A stretch of 19,898 nt of DNA from positions 1-19,898 of the forward strand of contig JACDGQ010000008.1 of NCBI GenBank assembly GCA_013821615.1, written 5' to 3'. A model generated the notes under the pieces. That model ran no database searches, was not told the DNA's origin, and saw only the letters and a list, made by a program, of their open reading frames with translations. Position 1 is the first letter of the stretch; every line of letters begins with the position of its first letter. The translations under genes and the position numbers were made by a program. Of this stretch, positions 7,009 to 16,158 are shown piece by piece. The stretch comes from Planctomycetota bacterium (GTDB taxonomy: Bacteria > Planctomycetota > UBA11346).

Positions 7009-10000
7009 TCAATTCCCAGTATGGAGAAGATAGGTGCGCGAGCCGATGACCTGCGGGATTCCCCCGCTGCCTTGCTGGAACGCGGTCTTTTTGAGATACC
7101 CCTGGATGTCACCCGCGGCCGCGGCGGTGGCCGTCGTGGACGGACCGTAAACGGTCGTTTCGATCAGACCGGCATTCGCGCGGATGAAGGCCGAGGTCGT
7201 TGTGATGCCCAGGTTCGGCTGCGATTCGTCGCAGCCCGTCACTGCGCTCGGAGCCGCGTGCCAGACGACGCGCCCCTGCGCATCGTACTGATACGCATGG
7301 AACCACTGGCGATTGGGCGCGACCGCCTCCTTGGTGATGTGGACCAGGACCTGCGTCGCGTAGTTGCAGTAGACGATGTTCTGCGTCCCGTCCGCCAAGG
7401 TCTCGGTGGTCTTCGTGCTCCAGTTGTTGTAGGCATCCGGAGTGGCGGTCGCAGGAGAAGCATATGCGTAGGTCTGGGTGCCCGATCCGTCGACTTCACC
7501 GCCGTGGATGACCTGCCTGGTTACCCGCTTCAACGAATCGTACTCGAAGTACTTGTCCGCGAAGACCCCGACGATGGCTTCCGGGGCCGTAATGGGGTCG
7601 GTGCCCTGCCCGAGGAGCCGGGCATAGGTACGGGGATTCACGACATACTTGAGCAGACCGACGACTCCGCCTCCCGTAGCGACGCGCCAATAGCGGTAGC
7701 CAAAGCGGTTGAGGACGTTCCCCAGGCCATCCTGCAACATGGCGGTCTTGAGTTCCCCCTGCTCACCGTTCTCCCCGTTAGCCCCGGTGTAATAATCGAA
7801 AACGACCATCCGGGACAGCGCCATGACCGCGTTACGGCCCACGATCCGGCTCACCGAGGTCAGACGTCCATCAGCGCGGTAGGCATATTGGAACGTTTCC
7901 GTCACTGCAGCGCCATTCACATTGGCGATACGGTCGATGCGCGTCATTTGGAATGAAGCGTCATACGTGGTGCCGCTCACATTGCCCGCCGTGTCGATGA
8001 GGCGCTTCAGCTTGCCTCGGAGCTGCGGAGGTACCGCTGCGGTGAAGCCGTAGAAAATCGTCCGGTTTGACGTGGTATCCGTGAAGACCAACTCATCTCC
8101 CTGAGTGGCCATGGTGTCCTGGATGAAGCCCTGGGGCGTGTAAGCAAGGGGATTCGAACCCGCAACCGCCTGGAAGACGAACGTGCTCGTCGCATTCAGG
8201 TTGATCAACAACGCGGCGCCATTCTGGGCCACCGACGGAAGCGAGTCGAGTGCCCACCCATCTCCGAGGGGACCGGAACCGACGGGCCTGCGGTTGGCGT
8301 AGCTGCGGCAAACTTTCAGAGGCGCGAACCCGGAAGACTCGATGTCGTCAACATACATTTCTATCTCACCGCTTCCGTAACGTATGGGATCTGAACTCGA
8401 ATCCTTGGGGTTTTCCGGGCTAGATCCTGCCGCAGCTGAATGCACGACACCACTCGAGGTGGTCAAGTCTGCTGGGTCGAACAAGGGGGTCCGCAGAGGA
8501 TCATAGACGGTGAATTTCACGCGGTCCTGAATCGAGGCGTCGGTCGAAAGGGTGGCAATAACCGAGAAAGGACCTCGGGCCATCTCATTGCTTTGAAGAG
8601 GCGTCGCGTCGACAGTGAGCACACCGGTCGTTGGATCAATGGAGTCAGAGTACGAGGAACTCACCGACCACGTAACCGTGTCAGAAGTCGGGTTATTGGC
8701 CAGATCGGTCACCAGAGCCTGGAATGGCACCGTCCTACCAGGCCCCGTACTGGTCTCGTGGGGGACGATTACGACCTTGCGCTGCAAATGAATGACGCCC
8801 GATGCGCTACCCGAGACACCGCCAGCGCTGGCAGTGGCGGTATAACCTCCCGAAGTCGATCCTGCGGTGAAGAGACCGGATGAGGTGATTGCACCGCCCG
8901 TCTGGGTCCAAATGAAGGTCGGCTGGTTGGGCACAGGGGCGCCCGCACTCGTCGCCGAGGCCGAGTACTGCTGGGTGCCGCCTGGACTGAGGGTCGCACC
9001 AGTCGGAGTGACGGTTACAGCGTCCCATGGAGCCTGGACCGTGACGGAGGCCGTTCCATGGATGCCCACACTCGTCGCCGTTATGGTCGACGCCCCATAC
9101 ACACCCGAAGCGGGGGTGAAGGTCGCGGTGGTCCCATCGGCGGAAGACGCCGCAATTGAGCCTTGCGACGCGGAATACGAAAATGCCGGCTGATCCACCG
9201 CCGCAATGACAGTACCGTTCTTCGTCGCATGCGCAGTCACTGTGGCGGTACCCGTCGGCTGAACCGTCGACGGGGTCGCGGTCACCTGGATTGCGTCGAA
9301 CGGAAGAGTATCGGTGCAGAATGTCACGTAATCCCAATCCGTCGCTTGGGGATTCCCGTTGATGGTGACTTGGTATTGGGGGAAATTTGAATTATACACA
9401 TATGGCATATAATAGCTGCCCGAACCTGAAACCAATCCCCCAGTGCCACCGATGGTGCTGCCTGCGTAAGTTGAAGTCATGCCATCCGGCTGGCTGTACA
9501 TTTGGAACTGGACGACAACGTACCCACTCCGTGGCATGATCGGATACCTGTCTACAAAGGTCCCAGAATGCCCCGCTCGGGTATAGTGGGTGCCGTCATA
9601 AGACCTCGTGACTGTGACAAGGACCGATTTGCTTAAAGATCCAGCCGTTACGGTCAAGGTAAACTGCCCATCAACGTTTGGGGCCGTCCACTGTCCGCCA
9701 ACCGTCATGGATCCACCGTTGGCGGTCCAGGCATAACCGGTTAACGCAACTGGATTCGAAAACTGGTCGGTCGCGTTGGCCGTATAAGAATTGGTCGATC
9801 CACCCATGACCGACAGCGGCCCGTTTATGGTGGCGATCGTGGTTTGCTTTTGCTGAACGATAATTCGCATATTACCATTCACGAACGTATTGACATCACT
9901 ATGCCCACCTATCGATACTTGGTACGTGCCCGCCCGAACGAATGTCAATGTCAGGGGGATCGGAAAGGTTGGCGAACCACCAGTCGGCGCCACCGTATAG

Positions 10001-10335
10001 CCGTAAATCGCATTATAATTTCCGACACCGATGTTGGCGCCTAAAGGGGTGTAGAATCCATTGCCCCAACGCTCATCCTGAATGCTCAAATAAATTCCAT
10101 TCCGAGAAGACACCGACACGGTCTGGAGGGTCGTAGTGCACGTCGTCTCGTAATCAGGCCCGTTTGAGTCCACACTGGCCTGAATGTTACCGTTGACGTC
10201 TGACGCGCTTAGGCGCTTAACAGTGGCCGGGTCGGCCGCGTGAGCCACTCCTCCTAAAAGCATCGCGAGAAAAGCCAGGAAGAAACCGTGGCATGAAGAG
10301 GAAACCTGCGGCGCGGAAATTGCAGGGAGTTTCAT
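7009..10335 (-). CDS. Secreted Ig-like/RHS N-terminal half protein (gene D)
   Basis: This protein has 1108 residues from the chosen ATG, which places a signal peptide at the N-terminus (hydrophobic core FFLAFLAMLLGGVAHA, cleavage before ADP). In-frame ATGs at 10371 and 10434 are possible; none has a strong ribosome binding site. Four Ig-like segments lie at about 163-244, 348-434, 436-516 (TVTPTGATLSPGGTQQYSAS) and 518-611. From about 648 it becomes the front part of an RHS shell: YGSGEIEMYVDDIES, then CRSYANRRPVGSGPLGDGW, then scattered YD-type repeats (YDSLKRVTRQV, YDAQGRVVWHA). It stops at GSRTYLLHTGN without an RHS core or toxin. Gene E starts two bases after its stop and supplies the rest of the repeats and the core. 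I infer that D and E assemble into one shell outside the cytoplasm. The region coding for its N-terminal part is locally AT-rich (about 38% G+C at 9361-9420). Confidence 0.85.
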   Translation of the reverse strand: MKLPAISAPQVSSSCHGFFLAFLAMLLGGVAHAADPATVKRLSASDVNGNIQASVDSNGPDYETTCTTTLQTVSVSSRNGIYLSIQDERWGNGFYTPLGANIGVGNYNAIYGYTVAPTGGSPTFPIPLTLTFVRAGTYQVSIGGHSDVNTFVNGNMRIIVQQKQTTIATINGPLSVMGGSTNSYTANATDQFSNPVALTGYAWTANGGSMTVGGQWTAPNVDGQFTLTVTAGSLSKSVLVTVTRSYDGTHYTRAGHSGTFVDRYPIMPRSGYVVVQFQMYSQPDGMTSTYAGSTIGGTGGLVSGSGSYYMPYVYNSNFPQYQVTINGNPQATDWDYVTFCTDTLPFDAIQVTATPSTVQPTGTATVTAHATKNGTVIAAVDQPAFSYSASQGSIAASSADGTTATFTPASGVYGASTITATSVGIHGTASVTVQAPWDAVTVTPTGATLSPGGTQQYSASATSAGAPVPNQPTFIWTQTGGAITSSGLFTAGSTSGGYTATASAGGVSGSASGVIHLQRKVVIVPHETSTGPGRTVPFQALVTDLANNPTSDTVTWSVSSSYSDSIDPTTGVLTVDATPLQSNEMARGPFSVIATLSTDASIQDRVKFTVYDPLRTPLFDPADLTTSSGVVHSAAAGSSPENPKDSSSDPIRYGSGEIEMYVDDIESSGFAPLKVCRSYANRRPVGSGPLGDGWALDSLPSVAQNGAALLINLNATSTFVFQAVAGSNPLAYTPQGFIQDTMATQGDELVFTDTTSNRTIFYGFTAAVPPQLRGKLKRLIDTAGNVSGTTYDASFQMTRIDRIANVNGAAVTETFQYAYRADGRLTSVSRIVGRNAVMALSRMVVFDYYTGANGENGEQGELKTAMLQDGLGNVLNRFGYRYWRVATGGGVVGLLKYVVNPRTYARLLGQGTDPITAPEAIVGVFADKYFEYDSLKRVTRQVIHGGEVDGSGTQTYAYASPATATPDAYNNWSTKTTETLADGTQNIVYCNYATQVLVHITKEAVAPNRQWFHAYQYDAQGRVVWHAAPSAVTGCDESQPNLGITTTSAFIRANAGLIETTVYGPSTTATAAAAGDIQGYLKKTAFQQGSGGIPQVIGSRTYLLHTGN

Positions 10336-10511
10336 CACAAGGCTCGATCTCAATGGCAGGAGGTTAAACATGCGTATAAACAACAAGGATTTCGATAGAA
10401 TCAGTCGGTTACCGAGCATTTTTTGCCTTCGCATGAAGATTCACGGATTCCCGCAATCCGCGGATGCATTTCTCAGTCGAGGTGTTTTGAACCATATGGA
10501 CGCTCATTCCC

Positions 10512-11926
10512 CTACGGTTTGGCTTGACCAGGAATGGCCAAGGCCCCTCGGGATGCTTCGATGCATTCCAAACGTGCACTTAAGGCGCCAAGAATCCCTT
10601 CCAGGGCGGCGTTCCGCTTCTCGATGGCCGCAGCATGCTCCGTGAGCAGTTTCCGCTCCCGGTCCCCCGCGATCACATACAACGTCAACTCCTCAATCTT
10701 CGCCAACTGCCTCGTCACCACCTCCGCCACCGGCATCCCCCCTTCCTGCATGTCCTTGGCCGACATCATCTCGGGCAGGTGCTTGTGCGCGGCGACGTAG
10801 GCCGCGACCTCGTCGAGAGACCGCAGGCGGTAGCCGTCCTCGAAGACGTAGTCGGCGCCGCTGGTGGTGACCTTGATCTCCTTGGCCGACAACGTACCGC
10901 CGACCATGACCCGACCGCCGCCGATGGCGACCTGGCCGGCGGCCACCGTCGTCGGGGCAGTACCCAGGAAGGTGAAGGTGCCGCCGCTCAGCGTCAGGCG
11001 GTTGGAGCTAGCTGCGCCGTCGTAGATCGCGAACTGATCACCACCTTGGTTGGAGCTGAGGTAGTAGTTCGTTCCGCCGCTCGCGCCCTTCAGGGAGAGG
11101 CTGGCGTTGTTGGTGCCGGTCGCCTGCACGTAGATGTTCCCGCTGGCGTTGATCTGGCCGCCACCGATTTGAACTTCGCCGGCGGCGACCGTAGTCGCTT
11201 GGTTGCCGAAGAACGACGTTGTCAGGTTGGGGTTCACACGGATGGCTACTCCATTCCCGTTGAGTACGTAGATCGTTCCAAGACCGTTCACGGCAAGGGC
11301 GGTGCTCGTCGCGTTCTGGCCGATGAAGAGTGCCATTTTCGCCAGGGGGATGTCGGTCGACCCCCAGTTCCCGGGTGCCGTCTTGCCATACCAACGAATC
11401 CCCGCCCCGGCCCATGTCGGTGACGTGCCATTGTTATAGAAATTGAGGTCGGCAGCGAAAATGTCGGTCAGGCTGTTGTCGTTGTTCGCCCACGACGCGA
11501 TCGATCCCTGGACCTGGAGCGCCGTGTTGGTCCGGTTGTCACTGGGCGTTCCGCCGACTTTCAACGCGCCGGGACCTGAGCCGGGGATGACCACGGTGCC
11601 ATCATTGGTCAGGCGCAGGCGCTCGGACATCGCCTCGCCCGGCCCGCAGCGCAGCACCAGGTCGCCGGTGCGGGTGGCATTGGCACGGTTGCAACGGCGC
11701 CGCCAATCCCGCCAATGCGATAGACGTTGCCGGTATCCGTCTTGGCCTCGAACAGCAGGTCCGCCTCGTCCCCGCCACCCGTCACCACGCCAGCATTGAG
11801 ATTCTGCAGGGTCAAGACCTCCTGCCGGCCGGCGACCGAGGTCGTGACGTTGAGGGGTGCCGGAATATCTTGCGCGATCACCATCGTCGAGGCGGCGCAA
11901 AGGATGCACACGAGCGGGGACTTCAT
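10512..11926 (-). CDS. Fibre-like secreted protein, frameshifted (gene C)
   Basis: The third fibre-like paralogue would be about 470 residues long. The ATG at 11926 opens a signal peptide (MKSPLVCILCAASTMVIA, then QDIPAPL). That frame continues through NVYRIGGIGGAVATV. At about 11680-11688 the coding potential moves to another frame, which continues with NATRTGDLVLRCGPG to the stop at 10512. One added base after the GTG would rejoin the two parts, so this is either a real one-base deletion or a sequencing error. The body has two related segments (TTVAAGEVQIGGG and TTVAAGQVAIGGG). The C-terminus carries the module shared with genes A and B (SAKEIKV, DYVFEDGYRLRSL, AAHKHLP), then a predicted coiled coil from KIEELTLYVIAGDRERK onward. 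If the shift is real, translation would end early; a shorter start at 11630 could still make the C-terminal part. Only 52 bases separate it from gene B. Confidence 0.75.
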
Positions 11927-11978
11927 TGATGATCTCACATTCGTGCTGAAGGAAGAACGGCGAATTGAGCCAGGCGAA

Positions 11979-13601
11979 TCATGGAGAAGCCGCGGACCTT
12001 TCCCCACGATCCGCTTTGATGGCCGCCAGCGCGGCAAGCACCTGCGCGAGTGCGGCGTCCTGCCGCGCCGAAGCTTGTGCAGCGGCCTTCTGCTGCACGA
12101 CTAGGTCATCAATGACCTTCTGCTGCTGGATGACATACAGATTCAATTCTTCGATCTTCTCGAGATGCGCCCGCATCAGGTCCGCGACCATCTCGCCCTG
12201 TTCCTCCTGCTCTTTGGCCGAGGGCACACCAGGCAGGTGCTTGTGCGCGGTGATGAAAGCCTCGACCTCGGCCAGCGGGCGCAGGCGGTAGCCGTCGGCG
12301 AAGACGTAATCGGCGGGAACGGCGACGACCTTGATCTCTTTGGCGCTAATGGTGCCGTTGACGCATAGCAACGAGGAGGCCCCCGGGCTCATGCCAATGC
12401 CAACGTAGCCGTTAGGTGCGATAGCCATGGCGCGCGCCGGTGAATTCGCGTTCGCGACGTAAAATTCCATCGAGACCTGGTTCGAGCCATTATTCACTGC
12501 GCGGATCTGCGCGTCGCGGGCGCCCAAGCCGTTCGCTCCGGCATCGAGGCTGAGGGTCACGGTGGAGGCGGTCGGCGAGCTAAGCAGGCGTGCGCTGCCA
12601 AGAGTGGCGGTATTGCCTACCACGTAGAGCGATTCCGGGCGGAGCGCGTCCGGGGCATTGATCGAAAGGTGAGGGACGGGTCCGGTGACGTTCAGGCCAT
12701 AGGTCGAGCCGCGCAGCGACACCTGGTCGGCGGCATTGGTGGCGAAGTGCAGGTCGGAATAGACATTCGAGCTGGATTGGAGCCAGAGTTCGGCGTTGGT
12801 GCTGTCCTTGAAATACAGGGACGAAGACCCCTGCGCCGCATGGAATCGCGCCACAGGTGCGGAGGTTCCTACGCCGACGTTGCCATGCGGATCGATGACC
12901 ATCGCCGAGTTGGTGATGCCTGCCGCGTAGTTGTCGGATGTGCCCAGATGAAGGTAACTTCCGCCGCCCGTGATCTGGGCGCCGATGCCGGCGGCGTTTC
13001 CGTAGTTGTTGCCGAAGGTGAGCTTCGCGAAGGAGTTGTTCTGGATGCCATTGCCAATGCCCACCGTCGTGCCGAGGCCGGTGAAGCTGTTCTGGTAGGT
13101 CGCATCCTGGATCGAAAGTCGCGCCGACGGTGAAACCGTTCCGACACCTAGGTTGCCGTTTGGATCGATCACCAGCGCAGAGTTGGTAATGCCGTTGGTG
13201 TAGTTGTTGGACGTCCCGAAAAAGAGCGAACTACCGCTGGCGCTCACACCCATGCCGATGCCACCTTCGCCGCCGCCAAAGGTTAATTTGGCGAATTGCC
13301 CGTAGGAGATCAATCCGATATCTGCGGCACTTGTCCGACCAAGGAAGGACATCGGATAGGATGCGGGCTGCACGGTCAGCGGATAGGTAGGCGTCGAGGT
13401 GCCGATGCCGAGAGCGTTTCCGGCGATGATATTGCCGCCGCCAATCTTCGCCTGAACGTTCGTCACAGCCACCGGCGCTGCACCGGAAAAAAGCGCATCA
13501 TCGCTGGCGGACAGCGCGAAGGGCACATCTGCGGCATCGAGTTCGATTCCGCACACGGTGAAAAGCGTTATGGTCAGGAGCACGGGAGTTGAGATACGCA
13601 T
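11979..13601 (-). CDS. Fibre-like secreted protein with tandem repeat (gene B)
   Basis: The protein has 540 residues from the ATG at 13601. I chose this over an ATG 42 bases upstream because it starts a typical signal peptide (MRISTPVLLTITLFTVCG) and has an AGCAGG-type ribosome site before it. The mature part begins with a segment shared with gene A (DDALFSGAAPVAVTNVQAKI versus DDVLFAGAAPLAVNADQVKI). The body contains beta-rich repeats with the GxxGxGT signature (GNLGVGTVSPSARLSI, GNVGVGTSAPVARF), including two copies of a 91-residue unit at about 70-251. The C-terminus from about 416 carries the shared module (GTISAKEIKV, DYVFADGYRLRPLAEVEAF, HKHLPGVPSAKE) and then a long coiled coil (about 478-530). 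Such proteins resemble trimeric tail fibres or surface fibres; the true role here is unknown. It sits 48 bases after gene A, suggesting one transcript. Confidence 0.83.
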   Translation of the reverse strand: MRISTPVLLTITLFTVCGIELDAADVPFALSASDDALFSGAAPVAVTNVQAKIGGGNIIAGNALGIGTSTPTYPLTVQPASYPMSFLGRTSAADIGLISYGQFAKLTFGGGEGGIGMGVSASGSSLFFGTSNNYTNGITNSALVIDPNGNLGVGTVSPSARLSIQDATYQNSFTGLGTTVGIGNGIQNNSFAKLTFGNNYGNAAGIGAQITGGGSYLHLGTSDNYAAGITNSAMVIDPHGNVGVGTSAPVARFHAAQGSSSLYFKDSTNAELWLQSSSNVYSDLHFATNAADQVSLRGSTYGLNVTGPVPHLSINAPDALRPESLYVVGNTATLGSARLLSSPTASTVTLSLDAGANGLGARDAQIRAVNNGSNQVSMEFYVANANSPARAMAIAPNGYVGIGMSPGASSLLCVNGTISAKEIKVVAVPADYVFADGYRLRPLAEVEAFITAHKHLPGVPSAKEQEEQGEMVADLMRAHLEKIEELNLYVIQQQKVIDDLVVQQKAAAQASARQDAALAQVLAALAAIKADRGERSAASP

Positions 13602-13649
13602 GATGATGCCTGCTGTCTGTTGATCGTGACTCGACATGCACATCTCCGA

Positions 13650-15779
13650 TCAGGGTGAGAACGTTGGAGGGGTTATCGCAAACGCGTTTGCATCGACAGG
13701 GCGGAGCCTGAAAGCGCCAACCGGGGCTTTGCTAGGGTCAACGGACATCGCCGGCCCGTTGGCAGGAGGTTCAAGCGCCACAAGCTTGGCAAGCAGTTGG
13801 GCGATGGCTTGGTCCTGGGCCATTTGATGGGCGACAAGCGCAGCATTGGCGCGGCGCAGGTCATCCAGGTCGCGGCGCTGGCCATCGACGACCTTCTGGT
13901 GTTGAATGACGTACAGATTCAACTCCTCGATCTTCTCGAGATGCGCCCGCATCAAATCCGTCATCAGTACGCCCTGCTCTTCCTGCTCCTTGGCCGACGG
14001 CACACCGGGCAGGTGCTTGTGCGCGGTGATGAAGGCCTCGACCTCGGCGAGCGGGCGCAGGCGGTAGCCGTCGGCGAAGACGTAGTCGGCGGGGTTGGCG
14101 ACGACCTTGATCTCCTTGGCACTTATGGTGCCGTTGACCGCGAGGGCTGAGGTCGGGGCGGTCACGCCAATGCCCACGTTCCCAGAATCAGTAATACGCA
14201 TGCGTTGCACGAGCGTGCCGCCAGATGCTGTGAAGAAATCCAAATACCCACCCAGTGATGAGCTATTGGTGCAGACTGACTGGATCACAGCCGTGCGTCC
14301 TACACCGGGAATACCATAATCCAGGCTACCAGTGGGATTCCCCACGATCGCCGTCTGCGAAGAGACCTCGATCAATCCGTAGGGGATTGCGCCCGCTGAA
14401 CCATGGACCTGGAGAATGGTGGGAGTTCCTCCGCTGCCCATCGAGGCCGGAGCCGTGGTGCCGATGCCCACGAAACCGCTGGCGGTGGCGGTCATCAGTG
14501 TCGATGAATTGGTCGCGTTGTAGAGAGAGAACGCGCTGGGCGAGCCCGATCCGACCCCTGGGCCCATGTACCAGACCTGGCCACCGGCATTGGTATCCGA
14601 AAAGCCAAGATGCGTGTTGGCGGCGCTGGATCCGACAATGCTCAATTTGACGCCGCCGAGCGGCGCTCCGCCGATGGATACGACGCCGTTCGTGAATTGG
14701 TGGTAGGAGGCAGAATAGTACAGGGGCCACGCGTTGCTGAACGTGTAGATGCTGCCGATTTTCGCGGTTCCATTCCAGACCATGCCGAGGCTGTTCGCGG
14801 TCGAGCTGCCGAGGCCGAATGCGACATTCGCGTTAGGGTCGCTGTCCTGGACAGAAAGTCCGCGATTGGTGTTGCTGACGTTGTCTGACCCGCTGCCGAC
14901 ATGGAGCGCACCGCCAGTTCCGGAACCAGCGAGGATGGCATTGCCGCTTTCGACATCCAACCGCGCTGCCGGCGCCGCCGTGCCGATGCCGACATTGCCA
15001 CTTCCGGCGATGACCATCCGATCGGTGTTCGCCGTGCGGAACGTCAGCGGCAGGTTGGTGTCGGTCACCAGGTAGCCACCGCCGGCGGTCGCGGCGATGT
15101 ACGTGCGGGTCGCGCCGCGCTGCAGCGTGGCGGTGACGTCGCCACCGCCGGAGTCGATGGCGAGGCTGCCGGTGTTGTAGCGGTACAGGGACACGTCCGA
15201 CCCCAAGGCCAGGCCTTGGTCACGCGTGGTCCCCTGCGGTAGCTGCAATCGGCCGATGGTGGCAACGGGGGAGGTGCCGACACCAATGCGACCGGAAGTA
15301 TCCAGCCGCATGCGCTCGACGCCCATGGTGGTCAGGGAGAGGTTCTGGCCATTGGTGCCGCCGACGTACAGCGATCCGGCAGGCGCGCCGAAGGGGTTGG
15401 TCGCAGCGGTCGCATTGAAACCCATGCCGATGGTGCCATTGCCCGTCACGGTCAGACTGAGCAACCCGTCGGTTGCGGCGGGCACGGTAACAGCGGCATT
15501 TCCGCGCAAGCGCGTAGAGCCGAAGACGTCGAGGCGGTCCCCGCCCGACAGGCCTCCGATCCCCGCATTGCCACCCGTGGCAATCTGCCCACCGCCGATC
15601 TTTACTTGATCGGCGTTCACCGCCAATGGTGCCGCGCCCGCGAACAGCACATCGTCGGTGCTCGGCGTTACCAGGGGAGCCGGGTAAGTGGCATCGGCGG
15701 CGACCGCGTGCAATTGGCTGGAAGCACCAGCACCAAGCGCAATCAGTGTCGCGAGGATCGAGGGAGTCAGCCGATGCAT
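13650..15779 (-). CDS. Fibre-like secreted protein, first of operon (gene A)
   Basis: The protein has 709 residues from the ATG at 15779. A longer reading from 15923 exists, but the chosen start has a good ribosome site (GGATAGGA, 5 bases before the ATG) and begins a signal peptide (MHRLTPSILATLIALGAGAS). The body is glycine- and threonine-rich with at least five fibre-type turns (GRIGVGTSP, GNVGIGTAAPAARLDV, GFVGIGTTAPA, GNVGIGVTAPTSALAV). The shared C-terminal module lies at about 551-600 (TISAKEIKV, DYVFADGYRLRPLAEVEAF, HKHLPGVPSAKEQEE), followed by a coiled coil (KIEELNLYVIQHQK and on to about 670) and a proline-containing tail. The module is well known at the ends of annotated tail fibre domain proteins in several phyla, where it probably drives trimer formation (inference). 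No phage head, tail or integrase genes are nearby, so a prophage origin is not supported. It is the likely first gene of the secreted locus. Confidence 0.85.
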   Translation of the reverse strand: MHRLTPSILATLIALGAGASSQLHAVAADATYPAPLVTPSTDDVLFAGAAPLAVNADQVKIGGGQIATGGNAGIGGLSGGDRLDVFGSTRLRGNAAVTVPAATDGLLSLTVTGNGTIGMGFNATAATNPFGAPAGSLYVGGTNGQNLSLTTMGVERMRLDTSGRIGVGTSPVATIGRLQLPQGTTRDQGLALGSDVSLYRYNTGSLAIDSGGGDVTATLQRGATRTYIAATAGGGYLVTDTNLPLTFRTANTDRMVIAGSGNVGIGTAAPAARLDVESGNAILAGSGTGGALHVGSGSDNVSNTNRGLSVQDSDPNANVAFGLGSSTANSLGMVWNGTAKIGSIYTFSNAWPLYYSASYHQFTNGVVSIGGAPLGGVKLSIVGSSAANTHLGFSDTNAGGQVWYMGPGVGSGSPSAFSLYNATNSSTLMTATASGFVGIGTTAPASMGSGGTPTILQVHGSAGAIPYGLIEVSSQTAIVGNPTGSLDYGIPGVGRTAVIQSVCTNSSSLGGYLDFFTASGGTLVQRMRITDSGNVGIGVTAPTSALAVNGTISAKEIKVVANPADYVFADGYRLRPLAEVEAFITAHKHLPGVPSAKEQEEQGVLMTDLMRAHLEKIEELNLYVIQHQKVVDGQRRDLDDLRRANAALVAHQMAQDQAIAQLLAKLVALEPPANGPAMSVDPSKAPVGAFRLRPVDANAFAITPPTFSP

Positions 15780-15957
15780 AATGATCCTATCCAGGGAAAT
15801 TTGGCCATCTGGAGACAGGCGGCCTTCCAAAGGAGAGCAAATGATATGGAGAACGGCTCCACCTTTATGACCACACGCAACTTCCAGATCCGAATGCTGC
15901 CCGATAGACAACCGGAAAATCATGAAGTCGAGGACGGTCGATCATGGTACCTGCGGA

Positions 15958-15985
15958 GAAATACGTCAAGTTCTCCTATCGTCAA
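15958..15985 (-). promoter_or_regulatory. Weak promoter candidate before gene A
   Basis: Read on the minus strand, TTGACG (15980-15985) is followed after 16 bases by TATTTC (15958-15963). The first box is near the sigma-70 -35 consensus but the second is poor. A second TTGACG lies between them at 15964-15969. If used, the transcript of gene A would have a leader of about 170 bases. The call is tentative. Confidence 0.22.
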
Positions 15986-16158
15986 GATAAGATCATGTGG
16001 TGCGTTGATAGTCATTTCGCGATCAGTCGACCGCTTGGACACGCGCGGTGATATGCAGCGACCACCGTCGCGTTGGAGCATTGGACGGTATTCAGGGGAG
16101 TTCGAGCACTCTTCCGCGAATTGTGCCCGGACGAGGCGGACGGCTGGAAATACAATGT

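Noticed and set aside
2585..7033. Several long plus-strand open frames opposite gene E
   Set aside because: They mirror the RHS coding sequence, are arginine- and glycine-rich and show no domain or ribosome site.
10444..10460. Terminator between genes C and D
   Set aside because: CGGATT/AATCCG forms only a 6-bp stem and is not followed by a U-run on the minus strand, so I do not call a terminator.
10635..11423. 262-codon plus-strand frame opposite gene C
   Set aside because: Antisense shadow of the fibre-like gene with low-complexity Arg/Val/Asp-rich translation.
10512..15779. Prophage tail fibre cluster
   Set aside because: The proteins have Sec signal peptides and there are no other phage genes, no integrase and no attachment site beside the tRNA in this window.
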